Assembly: GCA_004357385.1 (NCBI GenBank)
Contig: SMWF01000001.1
Span: forward strand, 38,579-102,578
Direction: 5' to 3'
Length of the DNA: 64,000 bases
DNA from: Gammaproteobacteria bacterium
GTDB taxonomy: Bacteria; Pseudomonadota; Gammaproteobacteria; Pseudomonadales; Azotimanducaceae
Shown here: positions 9,766-19,847 of the stretch, one piece after another
Position numbering within the stretch: position 1 is the stretch's first letter
Layout of the letters: each line of letters opens with the position of its first letter
The notes under the pieces: model-generated
What the model saw: only the letters and a program-made list of their open reading frames with translations
Databases searched by the model: none
What the model was told of the DNA's origin: nothing
Made by a program: the position numbers and the translations under genes

Positions 9766-11385
9766 GTGAGCGATCGCTTTCGCCACGATGTGCTGGTGAT
9801 TGGCAGCGGCGCCGCCGGGCTTGCCGCCGCGCTGCATCTGAGCGACCACGCTCGTGTCGCGGTGCTCAGCAAGTATGGTCTCGATGCCGGTTCCACCGAC
9901 TGGGCCCAGGGCGGCATCGCCGCCGTTACCGATTCGACTGACACCGAGTTCGAGCATGTTCAGGACACCCTGCGCGCGGGCGCCGGGCTGTGCCGAGAAC
10001 GCACCGCCTGGCATACGGTGTGCCACGCCCAGGAAGCCATCTCCCAACTCGCCCAGTGGGGCGTCGATTTCGACCGGGATGGCAATCAGTACCATCTGAC
10101 CCAGGAAGGTGGCCATTCGTTCCGTCGAATCCTGCACGTCGCGGACGCAACGGGCCACGCCGTATCATCCAATCTTGTCCGCGAAGCCCGGCAGCGTGAG
10201 TCAATCGAGCTGTTCACCAACCGGGCAGCGATCGACCTGATCACGACGGCGCGCTTGGGATACCCGACGAACAGGTGTTTCGGCGCTTATGTACTGAATC
10301 AGAGAAGTGGTCGCGTCGAAGTGTTCGAAGCACGCCACGTCGTGATTGCCACAGGCGGCGCGAGCAAGGTTTATCTGTATACGAGCAATCCTGATGGCTC
10401 GACCGGAGACGGCATTGCCATGGCCTGGCGCGCCGGCTGTCGCGTCGCAAATATGGAGTTCAATCAGTTCCACCCGACCTGCCTCTACCACCCGCATGCG
10501 AAATCGTTTCTTATCTCCGAAGCCGTGCGGGGCGAGGGCGCAAAGCTGATCCTGGCCGACGGCGAGCGGTTCATGCCGCGCTTTGACCCCCGCGGCGAAC
10601 TCGCACCTCGGGACATCGTCGCCCGGGCGATCGACCACGAAATGAAACGTCTGGGCAGCGACTGCGTCTATCTCGACATCTCACACCGACCCGATGCATT
10701 GATCACCCGCCATTTCCCGACTATCTACGCAACCTGTGCGGCACTGGGCATCGATATCACCCGTGAACCGATTCCCGTCGTCCCCGCTGCCCACTACACC
10801 TGCGGCGGGGTAATGAGCGATCTTCATGGCGCCACGGATGTGCCCGGCCTGTACGCCATCGGCGAGGTGAGTTGTACCGGGCTGCACGGCGCCAACCGGC
10901 TGGCATCGAATTCCCTGCTGGAATGTCTGGTGTTCGCAAAGTCTGCCGCAGATCACATCAAAGCGCGGATGCATGATCGGCTCGACGTTCCCAAAGCGCC
11001 CGACTGGGACGAGAGCCGGGTGACCGACTCGGACGAAGCCGTAGTCATCTCGCACAACTGGCACGAGTTGCGTCAATTCATGTGGGATTACGTCGGTATC
11101 GTCCGCACCACGAAACGCCTGGAGCGCGCCATGCACCGCATCGAGCTCCTCAAACGCGAAGTTCACGACTACTACAGCAACTTCCGGGTCAGTAGCGACC
11201 TGATCGAGCTACGCAATCTCATCCATGTCGCAGAATTGATCGTTCGTTCCGCGCTGGCGCGGCGCGAGAGCCGCGGGCTGCACTACACGCTCGACTATCC
11301 GGCCAAGTTGCCGCACGCCCGCGACACCGTCCTGTATCCGGCGCTCACGGACCCGCTGGACGTCCTGCAGCCGGTCGCCGGCTGA
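9766..11385 (+). CDS. nadB: L-aspartate oxidase
   Basis: FAD enzyme that oxidises L-aspartate to iminoaspartate, the first step of de novo NAD synthesis (nadA then makes quinolinate). The FAD-binding [11 protein letters not shown] lies at 13-23, and the substrate-side signature (AAHYTCGGV, then [15 protein letters not shown]) is intact. The start is the GTG at 9766, preceded by AGAGG six bases upstream; it gives 539 residues. Earlier in-frame starts lie in the rpoE control region. TATACT at 9732-9737 is a possible -10 element. The 3' end overlaps the convergent ygfX gene by 41 bases. Confidence 0.95.
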   Translation: MSDRFRHDVLVIGSGAAGLAAALHLSDHARVAVLSKYGLDAGSTDWAQGGIAAVTDSTDTEFEHVQDTLRAGAGLCRERTAWHTVCHAQEAISQLAQWGVDFDRDGNQYHLTQEGGHSFRRILHVADATGHAVSSNLVREARQRESIELFTNRAAIDLITTARLGYPTNRCFGAYVLNQRSGRVEVFEARHVVIATGGASKVYLYTSNPDGSTGDGIAMAWRAGCRVANMEFNQFHPTCLYHPHAKSFLISEAVRGEGAKLILADGERFMPRFDPRGELAPRDIVARAIDHEMKRLGSDCVYLDISHRPDALITRHFPTIYATCAALGIDITREPIPVVPAAHYTCGGVMSDLHGATDVPGLYAIGEVSCTGLHGANRLASNSLLECLVFAKSAADHIKARMHDRLDVPKAPDWDESRVTDSDEAVVISHNWHELRQFMWDYVGIVRTTKRLERAMHRIELLKREVHDYYSNFRVSSDLIELRNLIHVAELIVRSALARRESRGLHYTLDYPAKLPHARDTVLYPALTDPLDVLQPVAG

Positions 11386-11812
11386 AGCGCTGCTTGTCTA
11401 GCTGCGTCCTGCGGCGCAGCATCTTATCTAGCTGCGTCCAGCGGCGCAGCGTCGCCCACTCGTTGGCGGCCATCTCCGAGTCGAAGATATCAACCACCTC
11501 GCGTCCAACCGGAGACGCAAGTTCCACGGTTACCCAGCGGGGTAACGACCAGATGACCCGCACAACCTGGCGCGTTCCCGGGTCCTCCGAGGATAAAGAG
11601 TACGGTGGAGAGCCGTACGGCAGGGAAATGCGGATGGCGCTGCCGATGCGCTGCCAACGCTTGCGAGTCTGGCGCAACACACTGATCATCAACAGCGCGA
11701 ACATCACCGCGGTCCACGCGCTGAAGCCTTGCCGCGACAATATGACGACGATCAGCAGATGAGTGGCTACCGGCACCACCATTTGTCCCCAGCCCGGAAT
11801 CCAGGTCAGCAT
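11345..11812 (-). CDS. YgfX-family membrane protein
   Basis: Small inner-membrane protein of the YgfX (CptA) family, encoded with sdhE in many gammaproteobacteria; its role is debated (proposed toxin or flavoenzyme-associated factor). Two closely spaced N-terminal membrane segments fill about 8-48, followed by a soluble part. Identification rests mainly on the membrane pattern and the position three bases after sdhE. The C-terminus carries a tandem decapeptide, [10 protein letters not shown] then [10 protein letters not shown], encoded by two 30-bp repeats, and the frame then runs into the end of convergent nadB. The tail after about residue 120 may therefore be a recent extension. Confidence 0.72.
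   Translation of the reverse strand: MLTWIPGWGQMVVPVATHLLIVVILSRQGFSAWTAVMFALLMISVLRQTRKRWQRIGSAIRISLPYGSPPYSLSSEDPGTRQVVRVIWSLPRWVTVELASPVGREVVDIFDSEMAANEWATLRRWTQLDKMLRRRTQLDKQRFSRRPAAGRPAGP
11393..11452. repeat. Tandem duplication of a 30-bp unit in the 3' end of ygfX
   Basis: Two adjacent 30-bp copies (11393-11422 and 11423-11452) agree at 27 of 30 bases. Each contains a short inverted repeat, GCTGCG...CGCAGC. They lie directly after the nadB stop codon and inside the end of the ygfX frame. Confidence 0.9.
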
Positions 11813-11815
11813 TCC

Positions 11816-12094
11816 TCAGTTCAGCTCAGCATGCTGGGCTGCGCATGTATTGAAGCGCAGAATCGCTTCCACGATACTCAGCAGTTCCGGTGCGTCCGGC
11901 GTGGTGCGATGCTGCAACCACGACCAGATTTCCGTATCTTCACGCTCGAGCAAGGCTCGGTACGCGGCACGCTCGGCAGCGTCGAGCAACTGATACCGCG
12001 CTCGGGTAAAAGGAGGTAACAGCAGATCGAGTTCCAACAAACCGCGTCGACTTCGCCACAAGGTGCGCCGAGCGTCAGTTTCCAGGTCATTCAT
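11816..12094 (-). CDS. sdhE: FAD assembly factor SdhE (YgfY)
   Basis: Small soluble protein that promotes covalent attachment of FAD to succinate dehydrogenase. The family motif RGxxE is present as RRGLLELD, near residue 14, and the helical W/LLE pattern (LLEREDTEIWSWL) matches the rest of the family. 92 residues from the ATG at 12094; a start at 12106 would add four. It is paired with ygfX and divergent from ygfZ, the same neighbourhood as in E. coli. Confidence 0.92.
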   Translation of the reverse strand: MNDLETDARRTLWRSRRGLLELDLLLPPFTRARYQLLDAAERAAYRALLEREDTEIWSWLQHRTTPDAPELLSIVEAILRFNTCAAQHAELN

Positions 12095-12212
12095 CGCGGG
12101 CAGCACTCATCCGGCTCAGGGCTCATCAGGACTCGAAGCTAGCAGGAATGGACACTATCCCGATCCACCTTAAAAATCATGCCTCCATACGCGGAGCCGA
12201 TGAGGAGCGAAC

Positions 12213-13154
12213 GTGCATCCAACGTGGCAGCTATTTCTGAACGCACGCGGTACTGACACTCCGTCGCCGACGGGTGGTTCGCCGCAAGGTTATTGTGCGG
12301 CATTGGTCGATCTGGCTGTGCTGAGCCTGCACGGGGCGGATGCCGCGAGCTTCATGCAGGGGTATTTTACCGCAGATCTCGACGACCTGAACGACACCCG
12401 CACCCTGTTCGGCGCGTACTGTGACATCAAGGGACGGGTGGTCGCCGATCTGATCATCCTTGCAAACCGCAACGGGCTGTTGCTGGTAACGCACCGCAGC
12501 CTGGTCGAACCCATCCGCGAGAGCCTGCAGAAATATCTGATGTTCTCCAAATCCGAACTCAGTGACATCAGTGAAGACTGGCTGACCCTCGGTCTACTGG
12601 GTCGCAATGCCGAGGGGGCGAACCCTGCCGCGCCGCCTTGGGCTCTCGAGCACACCGACGACTATTGGCAGGTCGCACTGCCGGGCGGCAATCGTTGGCT
12701 CTGTCTAGCCCGGATCGACGAAGCCGAACGGATCTGGTCGACGTTTGAAGGTCGCACCGGGGCGCTGGTCCCGTGGCAGCTCGCCGACATCGACGCAGGG
12801 ATTGCGCATCTCGACGCTGCGACCAGCGCGAGCTTTCTGCCACAGATGCTCGGCTACGATGAGCTCGACGCGATCAGCTTCACCAAGGGGTGTTATCTCG
12901 GCCAGGAAGTGGTGACGCGTGCCCAGAGCCGGGGCCGCGTAAAGCGTCGGCTTTCTCGCTGGAGTTGGGCGGACCAGCCGGGGGATGCGCCCGCGACGGG
13001 TGCGGATCTTACCAACGCTGACGCACGACGTATCGGCACGGTGATTCAAGCAGTGGCAACATCGTCCAGCGCAGGCGAACTGCTTGCAGTGGCTGCCGAG
13101 GCTGCGCGCGACCAGTCGGCGCGGGTTGGTTCGCTGGCATTGGACCCCGCCTAG
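12213..13154 (+). CDS. ygfZ: Folate-binding protein YgfZ
   Basis: GcvT-like tetrahydrofolate-binding protein that supports repair or assembly of certain Fe-S enzymes, including the radical-SAM protein MiaB. The diagnostic KGCYxGQE motif is present as FTKGCYLGQEVVTRAQSRG, about two thirds along, with its conserved cysteine. 313 residues, typical. Start is GTG with GAGGAG five bases upstream. Convergent with mmsA. Confidence 0.94.
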   Translation: MHPTWQLFLNARGTDTPSPTGGSPQGYCAALVDLAVLSLHGADAASFMQGYFTADLDDLNDTRTLFGAYCDIKGRVVADLIILANRNGLLLVTHRSLVEPIRESLQKYLMFSKSELSDISEDWLTLGLLGRNAEGANPAAPPWALEHTDDYWQVALPGGNRWLCLARIDEAERIWSTFEGRTGALVPWQLADIDAGIAHLDAATSASFLPQMLGYDELDAISFTKGCYLGQEVVTRAQSRGRVKRRLSRWSWADQPGDAPATGADLTNADARRIGTVIQAVATSSSAGELLAVAAEAARDQSARVGSLALDPA

Positions 13155-13175
13155 CCGCGCGCATAAGCGCTGCCA

Positions 13176-14669
13176 TTACTGCACGCGGATCGTCATGTTC
13201 GGACCGCCCGTTGCGTCGTCATCGAACCAACGCGCCGTGACGGTCTTGGTTTCCGTGTAGAAGCGCACGCCCTGCTTGCCATAGACATGCTGGTCGCCGA
13301 GGAACGATTGCTTCCAGCCGGTAAACGAGAAGAACGGGAGCGGCACCGGGATCGGAACGTTGATCCCGACCTGGCCAACCTCGATCTCGTGTTGAAACCT
13401 GCGTGCCGCAGCGCCGCTGGAGGTGAAGATCGACGTGCCATTACCATAGGCATTGGCGTTGATCATGGCGATTGCCTCGTCGAGGCTATCGACCTCGGAG
13501 GTGATCAGCACCGGTCCGAAAATCTCTTCCTGGTAGATGTGCATGTCCGGCGTCACGTTGCTGAACAGGGTCGGTCCTACCCAGTTGCCGTCCGGATAGC
13601 CGTCGACCGCGCAGTCCGATCCGTCGAGCAGGCAGGTCGCACCCTCCTGCTTACCGGTTTCAATGAATCCGAGGACCCGATCGCGTGCGGCGGGAGTAAT
13701 CTGCGGCCCATACGCAGCGTCCGGGGAATCCCAGGGACCCGGGTGGACATCGGCCATGGCATCCCGCAACTCCGGAATCCACGCCGCCGCCCCACCCACG
13801 AACACGGCCACGCTGATCGCCATGCAGCGCTGCCCTGCCGCGCCGCAGGACGCGCCGAGGAGGCTGTTGATCGTCTGGTTCTTATTGGCGTCAGGCATAA
13901 TCACCATGTGATTCTTGGCACCCGCCAACGCCTGCACGCGTTTCAAGTGCTCGGTTGCCGTGCGATACACGTGTCTGGCCACCGGCACCGAACCGACGAA
14001 GGATATCGCCTTGATCCCAGGATGGGTCAACAAGGCATCAACCTGCGTCGCACCCCCGTGCAGAATCTGCAGCACACCTTTTGGAGCGCCCGCCTCCACG
14101 AACAACTCAGCGAGTTGATTGGGCGTCATCGGGTCCTGTTCCGACGGTTTTAGAACAAAGGTATTACCCGTCGCGATGGCCAACGGAAACATCCACAGCG
14201 GAATCATCGCCGGGAAATTGAAGGGTGTGATACCTGCACAAACCCCCAGGGGCTGCGTGTAGCTGTAGGTGTCGATGCCCCGGGCAACGTTGCCGACGGT
14301 CTCACCCATCATCAGCGAGGCAATGTTGGCCGCGTGTTCCACCACTTCGATACCACGCCAGACATCGCCCTGCGCATCGGCAAAGGTTTTACCTGTTTCC
14401 AGACTCAAGGTTTTCGCCAGGTCGTCCTGGTGACCCTTCAACAGTTCCTGGAATTTCAGCATCAACCGCGCGCGCTCTGAGATCGGCACGTCGCGCCAGG
14501 TTTCGAACGCCACCGCGGCGCTGGCCACCGCTCGCTCGATCTCCTGGGTGGTGGCGTATGGCACGTCGCACAACACCTCCTGAGTCGCGGGATTGGTGAC
14601 CGGCAGTGATTCGTTGCTGGCGCTCTCGACGAACTCGCCGTCGATGAACAGGGGCAGGTTATTGGACAT
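13176..14669 (-). CDS. mmsA: Methylmalonate-semialdehyde dehydrogenase (CoA-acylating)
   Basis: NAD-dependent enzyme that converts methylmalonate or malonate semialdehyde to propionyl- or acetyl-CoA, used in valine and pyrimidine or myo-inositol catabolism. The catalytic cysteine lies in GQRCMA (Cys282 counted from the ATG at 14669), and [13 protein letters not shown] and the NAD-binding FVGSVPVA segment are as in the MmsA family. 497 residues. It follows ung by 76 bases on the same strand, with no other valine-degradation gene adjacent, so it may have its own promoter. Confidence 0.93.
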   Translation of the reverse strand: MSNNLPLFIDGEFVESASNESLPVTNPATQEVLCDVPYATTQEIERAVASAAVAFETWRDVPISERARLMLKFQELLKGHQDDLAKTLSLETGKTFADAQGDVWRGIEVVEHAANIASLMMGETVGNVARGIDTYSYTQPLGVCAGITPFNFPAMIPLWMFPLAIATGNTFVLKPSEQDPMTPNQLAELFVEAGAPKGVLQILHGGATQVDALLTHPGIKAISFVGSVPVARHVYRTATEHLKRVQALAGAKNHMVIMPDANKNQTINSLLGASCGAAGQRCMAISVAVFVGGAAAWIPELRDAMADVHPGPWDSPDAAYGPQITPAARDRVLGFIETGKQEGATCLLDGSDCAVDGYPDGNWVGPTLFSNVTPDMHIYQEEIFGPVLITSEVDSLDEAIAMINANAYGNGTSIFTSSGAAARRFQHEIEVGQVGINVPIPVPLPFFSFTGWKQSFLGDQHVYGKQGVRFYTETKTVTARWFDDDATGGPNMTIRVQ

Positions 14670-14745
14670 GAGGTACCTCACGCTGCGCAGAGGCGCATGA
14701 TGTCACAGCCCGGCTTCGGCCTGCAGGGTCAATTCCTGAGGGTGG

Positions 14746-15471
14746 CTATTCCACGGCGAACCAATCAACGGGTTCGCCCCCGTTTGCGACCAGGTAACGA
14801 TTCGCGGCTGAAAAGTGGCGGCAACCGAAAAATCCCCGGTGCGCGGACAGCGGCGATGGATGGGGTGCCTTCAGCACGCAGTGTCGATCGGCATCGACGA
14901 TGGCGCCTTTCTTCTGGGCATAGCCGCCCCACAGCAGGAACACCAGCCCATCGCGCTGCGCGTTCAGCAGGGCAACAATCCGATCTGTAAAGACCTCCCA
15001 GCCTTTGTCCTGATGCGAGCCTGCGCGGCCACGCTCAACGGTAAGCACGGCGTTGAGCAACAGCACCCCCTGAGCGGCCCAGCCACGCAAGCAACCGGCG
15101 CCCGGTTGCAGCCGCGAGCGAGGGTTGCCGCCCGGCACCGAGGAATCGGCCATGTCCGTGTTGATCTCGGCAAAGATGTTGACCAGCGACGGTGGCTCGG
15201 CCACGCCGGACATGACGGAGAAACACAATCCGTGGGCCTGGTTGGGGCCATGATAAGGATCCTGCCCAATGATCACGACCCGGACCCCATCGAAGGGCGC
15301 CGCGTCCAGCGCAGCGAAAATCTCTGAACCTCTGGGATAGATGGTCTTGCGCGCTCGTTTTTCCTTGACGAGAAACTCGCGCAGGTTGCGCATGTAGGGC
15401 TTATCGAATTCGTCGAGCAGAAGCCGCTTCCACGACTCTTCCAGCACCACCCGATCTGCCGCTGCGTCCAT
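14746..15471 (-). CDS. ung: Uracil-DNA glycosylase
   Basis: Family-1 UDG that removes uracil from DNA. Catalytic Asp71 is in GQDPYHG and His204 in HPSPLSAHRG. 241 residues, slightly long: between VNIFAEINTD and GWAAQGVLLLN there are about ten more residues (SVPGGNPRSRLQPGAGCLR) than in typical enzymes. It starts 11 bases after lysS and is probably co-transcribed with prfB-lysS. Confidence 0.96.
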   Translation of the reverse strand: MDAAADRVVLEESWKRLLLDEFDKPYMRNLREFLVKEKRARKTIYPRGSEIFAALDAAPFDGVRVVIIGQDPYHGPNQAHGLCFSVMSGVAEPPSLVNIFAEINTDMADSSVPGGNPRSRLQPGAGCLRGWAAQGVLLLNAVLTVERGRAGSHQDKGWEVFTDRIVALLNAQRDGLVFLLWGGYAQKKGAIVDADRHCVLKAPHPSPLSAHRGFFGCRHFSAANRYLVANGGEPVDWFAVE

Positions 15472-15482
15472 TGTGTTCGATC

Positions 15483-16970
15483 TCAGTTGTCACTCGGGCG
15501 CATGTGCGGAAACAACAGAACTTCCCGAATCGAATTGCTGCCGGTGAGCAGCATCACCAATCGGTCGACGCCGATACCCTCGCCCGCGGTCGGCGGCAGT
15601 CCATGCTCCAAGGCGGTGACGTAGTCCTGGTCGAAATGCATCGCTTCGTGGTCACCCTGAGCCAGCCGTTCGACCTGATCCGCGAACCGCCGGGCCTGAT
15701 CTTCAGGGTCGTTCAGCTCGGAGAAGCCGTTGGCGATCTCGCGCCCGCCAATGAACAGTTCAAAGCGATCGGTGAAGTCCGGGTCGTCGTCGGTGCGGCG
15801 CGCCAGGGGAGAGACCTCGGCAGGATAGGACGTGATGAACGTCGGTTGCATCAGGCGCTCTTCGACGCGCACCTCGAACAACTCCATCTGCAGCTTGCCA
15901 ACTCCCCAATCGTCCTCAAGCCTGACGTTGAGGTCATTGAGAATGCGGCGCAACGCATCTCGATCACGCAGGTCTGCGTCCTCGAAATCGCCGTAGCGCT
16001 GGATCGATTCGATCAGCGTCAGGCGTTCGATGGGCTCGGCAAAGTCGATGGTTTCACCAGCGTACTGCACCGTCATGGTGCCGAGCACGGTCTGGCTGAC
16101 ATCGCGCAGCAGATCCTGGGTGAGATCCATGAGCTCGTGATAGTCGCTGTAGGCCTGATAGAACTCGAGCATCGTAAATTCCGGGTTGTGCCGGGTCGAC
16201 AGTCCCTCATTGCGGAAGTTGCGATTGATCTCGAACACCCGTTCGAAGCCACCCACCACCAAGCGCTTCAAAAACAGTTCCGGTGCCACCCGCAGATACA
16301 GATCCATGCCGAGCGCATTGTGATGCGTCACGAAAGGTCGCGCGGTCGCACCGCCCGGAATCGTCTGCATCATCGGTGTTTCGACCTCAAGAAAGTCTCG
16401 CGCGATGAAAAAGGCGCGCAGCGCCTGCACGATCGCCGAGCGTTGCCGGAACAACGCCCTGGACGTCTCGTTCATAATCAGGTCCAGGTAGCGTTGCCGA
16501 TAACGCATTTCCTGGTCCGCGAGCCCGTGAAATTTTTCCGGCAGTGGCCGAAGGGACTTGGTCAGCAGGCGCGCGGTACTTGCCTGCACGGTGAGCTCAC
16601 CCTTGTTGGTCTTGAACAGCGTTCCCGTCACACCGACCAGATCGCCGATGTCCCACAGGTCGTTGAACGCCTGGTAGGCGTCTTCGCCGAGGTCCTCCTG
16701 TCGCAAGTAGCATTGGATCCGGCCACTGACGTCCTGCAGGGTAAAAAAGCTGGCTTTGCCCATCACCCGACGCAGCATGACTCGCCCCGCCACGCTGACC
16801 CGTCGATTCAGCTCGGCCAGCGCATCCCTGTCCTGCTCACCGTAGTCGGCGTGCAGATCAGCCGCCAGCGCCGAACGTCGAAAATCGTTGGGAAACGCCG
16901 GTCCCATGGCGCGCACCCGTTCGAGCTTTTGCCGTCGGCTGGCAACGATGTCGCTTTCGTTATCGCTCAT
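15483..16970 (-). CDS. lysS: Lysyl-tRNA synthetase (class II)
   Basis: Charges tRNA-Lys. An N-terminal OB-fold anticodon-binding domain (about 60-145) precedes the class II catalytic core, with [18 protein letters not shown] as motif 2 and [13 protein letters not shown] as motif 3. The ATG at 16970, four bases after the prfB stop, gives 495 residues; an in-frame start at 17012 would reach into prfB. The prfB-lysS pair is the same as in E. coli. Confidence 0.97.
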   Translation of the reverse strand: MSDNESDIVASRRQKLERVRAMGPAFPNDFRRSALAADLHADYGEQDRDALAELNRRVSVAGRVMLRRVMGKASFFTLQDVSGRIQCYLRQEDLGEDAYQAFNDLWDIGDLVGVTGTLFKTNKGELTVQASTARLLTKSLRPLPEKFHGLADQEMRYRQRYLDLIMNETSRALFRQRSAIVQALRAFFIARDFLEVETPMMQTIPGGATARPFVTHHNALGMDLYLRVAPELFLKRLVVGGFERVFEINRNFRNEGLSTRHNPEFTMLEFYQAYSDYHELMDLTQDLLRDVSQTVLGTMTVQYAGETIDFAEPIERLTLIESIQRYGDFEDADLRDRDALRRILNDLNVRLEDDWGVGKLQMELFEVRVEERLMQPTFITSYPAEVSPLARRTDDDPDFTDRFELFIGGREIANGFSELNDPEDQARRFADQVERLAQGDHEAMHFDQDYVTALEHGLPPTAGEGIGVDRLVMLLTGSNSIREVLLFPHMRPSDN

Positions 16971-16974
16971 GTCC

Positions 16975-18073
16975 TTACAATCCCGCCTTGAGGCTTGCCT
17001 CGATAAACTCATCGAGGTCTCCGTCGAGCACCGCGCCCGGATCGCTCCGCTCGACCTGGGTGCGAAGGTCTTTCACCCGCGACTGGTCGAGAACGTAGGA
17101 GCGAATCTGGTTCCCCCAGCCGATATCTGCCTTGCTGTCTTCCAGTTCCTGCTGCTTCGCACGGCGTTTCTGCATCTCCAGCTCGTAGAGTTTGGCGCGG
17201 AGTTGCTTGTACGCTTTGTCTTTGTTCTGGTGTTGTGAGCGCTCGCTCTGGCACTGCACGACCACGTTGGTCGGCAGGTGTGTGAGACGAACAGCGGAGT
17301 CGGTACGGTTGACGTGCTGGCCGCCCGCGCCGCGCGCCCGATAGGTGTCCACACGAACGTCGGACGGATTGATCTCTATCTCGATGGTGTCGTCGACTTC
17401 GGGAGAAATGAACACGGACGCAAAGGACGTGTGGCGTCGGTTTCCCGAATCGAAGGGAGACTTGCGTACCAGTCGATGAATCCCCGTTTCGGTTCGCAAC
17501 CACCCGTACGCGTGGTCACCCCGAACCTGCAGCGTGGCACTCTTGATGCCCGCGACTTCACCCGGCGACAGTTCGATGACGTCGGCATCGAAACCACGTT
17601 TTTCGGCCCAGCGCAGGTACATTCGCAACAGCATTTCCGCCCAATCCTGCGCTTCGGTCCCGCCTGACCCTGCCTGAATTTCGACAAAGCTGTTCGCCGA
17701 GTCCAGCTCTCCCTGAAACATGCGACGCAGTTCCAGTTCCCGTAGCTCGGCATCCAGCGTGGCCAGTTCGTCCCCGATCTCGTCCAGGGTCTCCTGGTCG
17801 CCTTCTTCCGCGGCCAACTCCGCGAGTTCCGAATATTCGTCGATGCCCGACTCCAGTCGTTCCAGCCCGCCGACGACGCGCTCCAACGAGGCCCGTTCAC
17901 GGCCTAACGCCTGTGCTTTTTCCTGATCGTTCCAGACTTCGGGTTGCGCAAGCTCGCGCTCCAACTCTTCGAGATGATCCTTGCATTCGGCGAAGTCAAA
18001 GATACCCCCTGAGCGCATCATTTCTGGTCCGCAGATCTTTGAGCGACTCGCGCAAAGAGGTCAGTTCGGTCAT
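16975..18073 (-). CDS. prfB: Peptide chain release factor 2, expressed by programmed +1 frameshift
   Basis: RF2 releases peptides at UGA and UAA. The gene is in two frames. Codons 1-25 run from ATG 18073 and end NDALRGYL at an in-frame TGA (17998-17996). A +1 shift at CTT-T continues with [12 protein letters not shown]. The product has 25 + 340 = 365 residues, the E. coli length. The UGA-recognition SPF motif ([17 protein letters not shown] region) and the catalytic GGQ ([11 protein letters not shown]) are present. This is genuine recoding rather than a broken gene. It lies between recJ and lysS. Confidence 0.97.
17995..18010 (-). promoter_or_regulatory. RF2 autoregulatory frameshift site
   Basis: Read on the minus strand, an internal Shine-Dalgarno AGGGGG (18010-18005) is followed by TAT, the slippery CTT (18001-17999), the stop TGA (17998-17996) and C. 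This has the same elements and spacing as the classical E. coli prfB site. When RF2 is scarce the ribosome pauses at UGA and shifts by +1, raising RF2 synthesis. Confidence 0.96.
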
Positions 18074-18113
18074 GGCTGTGGTGATTCGGGCCCGCAAAAA
18101 GCGCGGCAGTGTA

Positions 18114-19847
18114 TCACGATTGCAGCGCTTCGATGTGCACCACGCGCAACTGCAGGGTGGTCCGTTCCCGATAGTCATTCCGGTCCAGTTGATACGCGAT
18201 CCGGGCCCGCTTGACACCGGCGAGCGGCAGTTGATTGAACGCAATAGCATCGACCACGCTACCCCCCAGGCGCAGCGTCAGCCGGGTGTGTTTCTCGCCA
18301 ACCACGCGTTGATGAACCAACTCGAAATCGCCGTGAAAGACAGGTTCGGGAAATGCCTGTCCCCAGGGCCCAGCGTCGGCGATGCGCTCCGCGTTGTCGA
18401 GGTGAATGTCCGGGGCACTCAGTTCTCCGTCACTCAACACCACGCCGCGCACTTCATCCTCGGTAACCCAGCGTTCCACCTCGTCGGCAAAGGCGGCGGC
18501 GAACCGTTTGTAGTGAATGCGTCGGATCGATAGTCCTGCGGCCATGGCGTGGCCCCCGAACTTGACGATCAGCCCGGGAAAGCGTGCTGCAATCGCGTCC
18601 AACGCATCACGGACATGCACCCCGTCAATGGACCGTGCTGAACCTTTCAGTTCATCGGGCGCCACGTCACCAGCATCCGCAAACGCAATCACCGGACGAT
18701 GGAACCGCTCCCGGAGTCGGCCGGCGACGATTCCGACCACGCCCTGGTGCCAGCCGGGTTCGTAGACACACAATCCCAGTCGCTGCGAGTCGGCGGGCAC
18801 GTTGGCAACCAGCAACTCGGCTTCGCTGGTCATCTCCTGCTGGATCGCGCGACGCGCCTTGTTGAGTTGTTCCAGCGCGGTCGCAAGCGAACGTGCCTCG
18901 GGCAACGCATCCGCCAGCAAACAGCGGATCCCGATGCTCATGTCATCCAGGCGTCCGGCGGCATTGAGTCGCGGACCGATGGCAAAGCCGATGTCCTGGG
19001 CGCGCAGCGAACCCATGTCGCGGCCCGCCGCCTCGCACAGCGCTTGAATGCCCGGCCTCGTCCGCCCTGCGCGAATTCGGCGCAACCCCTGCTGTACCAG
19101 AATTCGATTGTTGCGATCCAACGGCACCACGTCGGCCACTGTGCCGAGCGCTACGAGGTCGAGATACTCGGCAATGTTGGGCGCTTCGATGCCCCGATCC
19201 TCGAACCAACCGCAGGCACGCAACACGCTGCGCACGGCCCCCACCACATAGAAGATGACGCCGACCCCCGCCAATGCAGTGCTGCCGAATTCGGATCCCG
19301 GGAGGTTCGGATTGACGATGGCGTCCGCAACGGGCAGCTCGCCACCCGGCAGATGATGATCGGTGATGACCAGCCCAAGTCCCGCGGCACGTGCGGTTGC
19401 AGCGCCTGCAACGCTCGATACGCCATTGTCTACCGTGACTAACAAATCCGGGTTGTCGCGAACCGCGAGTTCGACGATCTCGGGGGTCAAGCCGTAGCCG
19501 AACTCGAATCGATTCGGCACCAGGAAACTGACCTGGGCCGCACCCATGGCCCTGAGCGCCGAGACTGCAATCACGCTGGCGGTCGCGCCATCCGCGTCGA
19601 AGTCGCCAATGATCTTGATGTGTTCCTGGTCGCGCACCGCGCTTGCGAGCCGCGCGGCCGCCGCATCGATGCCAGGCAGCGCATCGGGCGCCAACAGGCC
19701 GGTCAGCGATAGATCGAGCTCACGCACCGAAGTGATTCCGCGGGCCGCGTAGATTTTCGCCAGCAGCGGCGGCAGATCGGCACGCAGTTCCGCTTCTGCC
19801 GCGCCCGGGCGGCGCTCAACGATGACGGTGGACAATCCCTCAGCCAT
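18114..19847 (-). CDS. recJ: Single-stranded-DNA exonuclease RecJ
   Basis: 5'-3' exonuclease of the DHH superfamily, used in RecF recombination, mismatch and base-excision repair. The DHH motifs are visible: GDFDADGATA (motif I), VDNGVSS, and VITDHHLPG (motif III), followed by the DHHA1 region containing GGHAMAAGLSI. The ATG at 19847 gives 577 residues and overlaps the hom end by eight bases; the longer frame to 19916 lies within hom. In Pseudomonas thrC follows hom; here recJ follows hom directly. Confidence 0.96.
   Translation of the reverse strand: MAEGLSTVIVERRPGAAEAELRADLPPLLAKIYAARGITSVRELDLSLTGLLAPDALPGIDAAAARLASAVRDQEHIKIIGDFDADGATASVIAVSALRAMGAAQVSFLVPNRFEFGYGLTPEIVELAVRDNPDLLVTVDNGVSSVAGAATARAAGLGLVITDHHLPGGELPVADAIVNPNLPGSEFGSTALAGVGVIFYVVGAVRSVLRACGWFEDRGIEAPNIAEYLDLVALGTVADVVPLDRNNRILVQQGLRRIRAGRTRPGIQALCEAAGRDMGSLRAQDIGFAIGPRLNAAGRLDDMSIGIRCLLADALPEARSLATALEQLNKARRAIQQEMTSEAELLVANVPADSQRLGLCVYEPGWHQGVVGIVAGRLRERFHRPVIAFADAGDVAPDELKGSARSIDGVHVRDALDAIAARFPGLIVKFGGHAMAAGLSIRRIHYKRFAAAFADEVERWVTEDEVRGVVLSDGELSAPDIHLDNAERIADAGPWGQAFPEPVFHGDFELVHQRVVGEKHTRLTLRLGGSVVDAIAFNQLPLAGVKRARIAYQLDRNDYRERTTLQLRVVHIEALQS

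Noticed and set aside
15471..16991. Plus-strand open frame of 506 codons opposite lysS
   Set aside because: The minus-strand lysS has all class II motifs; the antisense product is rich in arginine and histidine and matches nothing I recognise.
17996..18250. Separate 84-codon gene upstream of prfB
   Set aside because: Its last 25 codons are the true RF2 N-terminus before the frameshift; the upstream part is recJ antisense-side reading.
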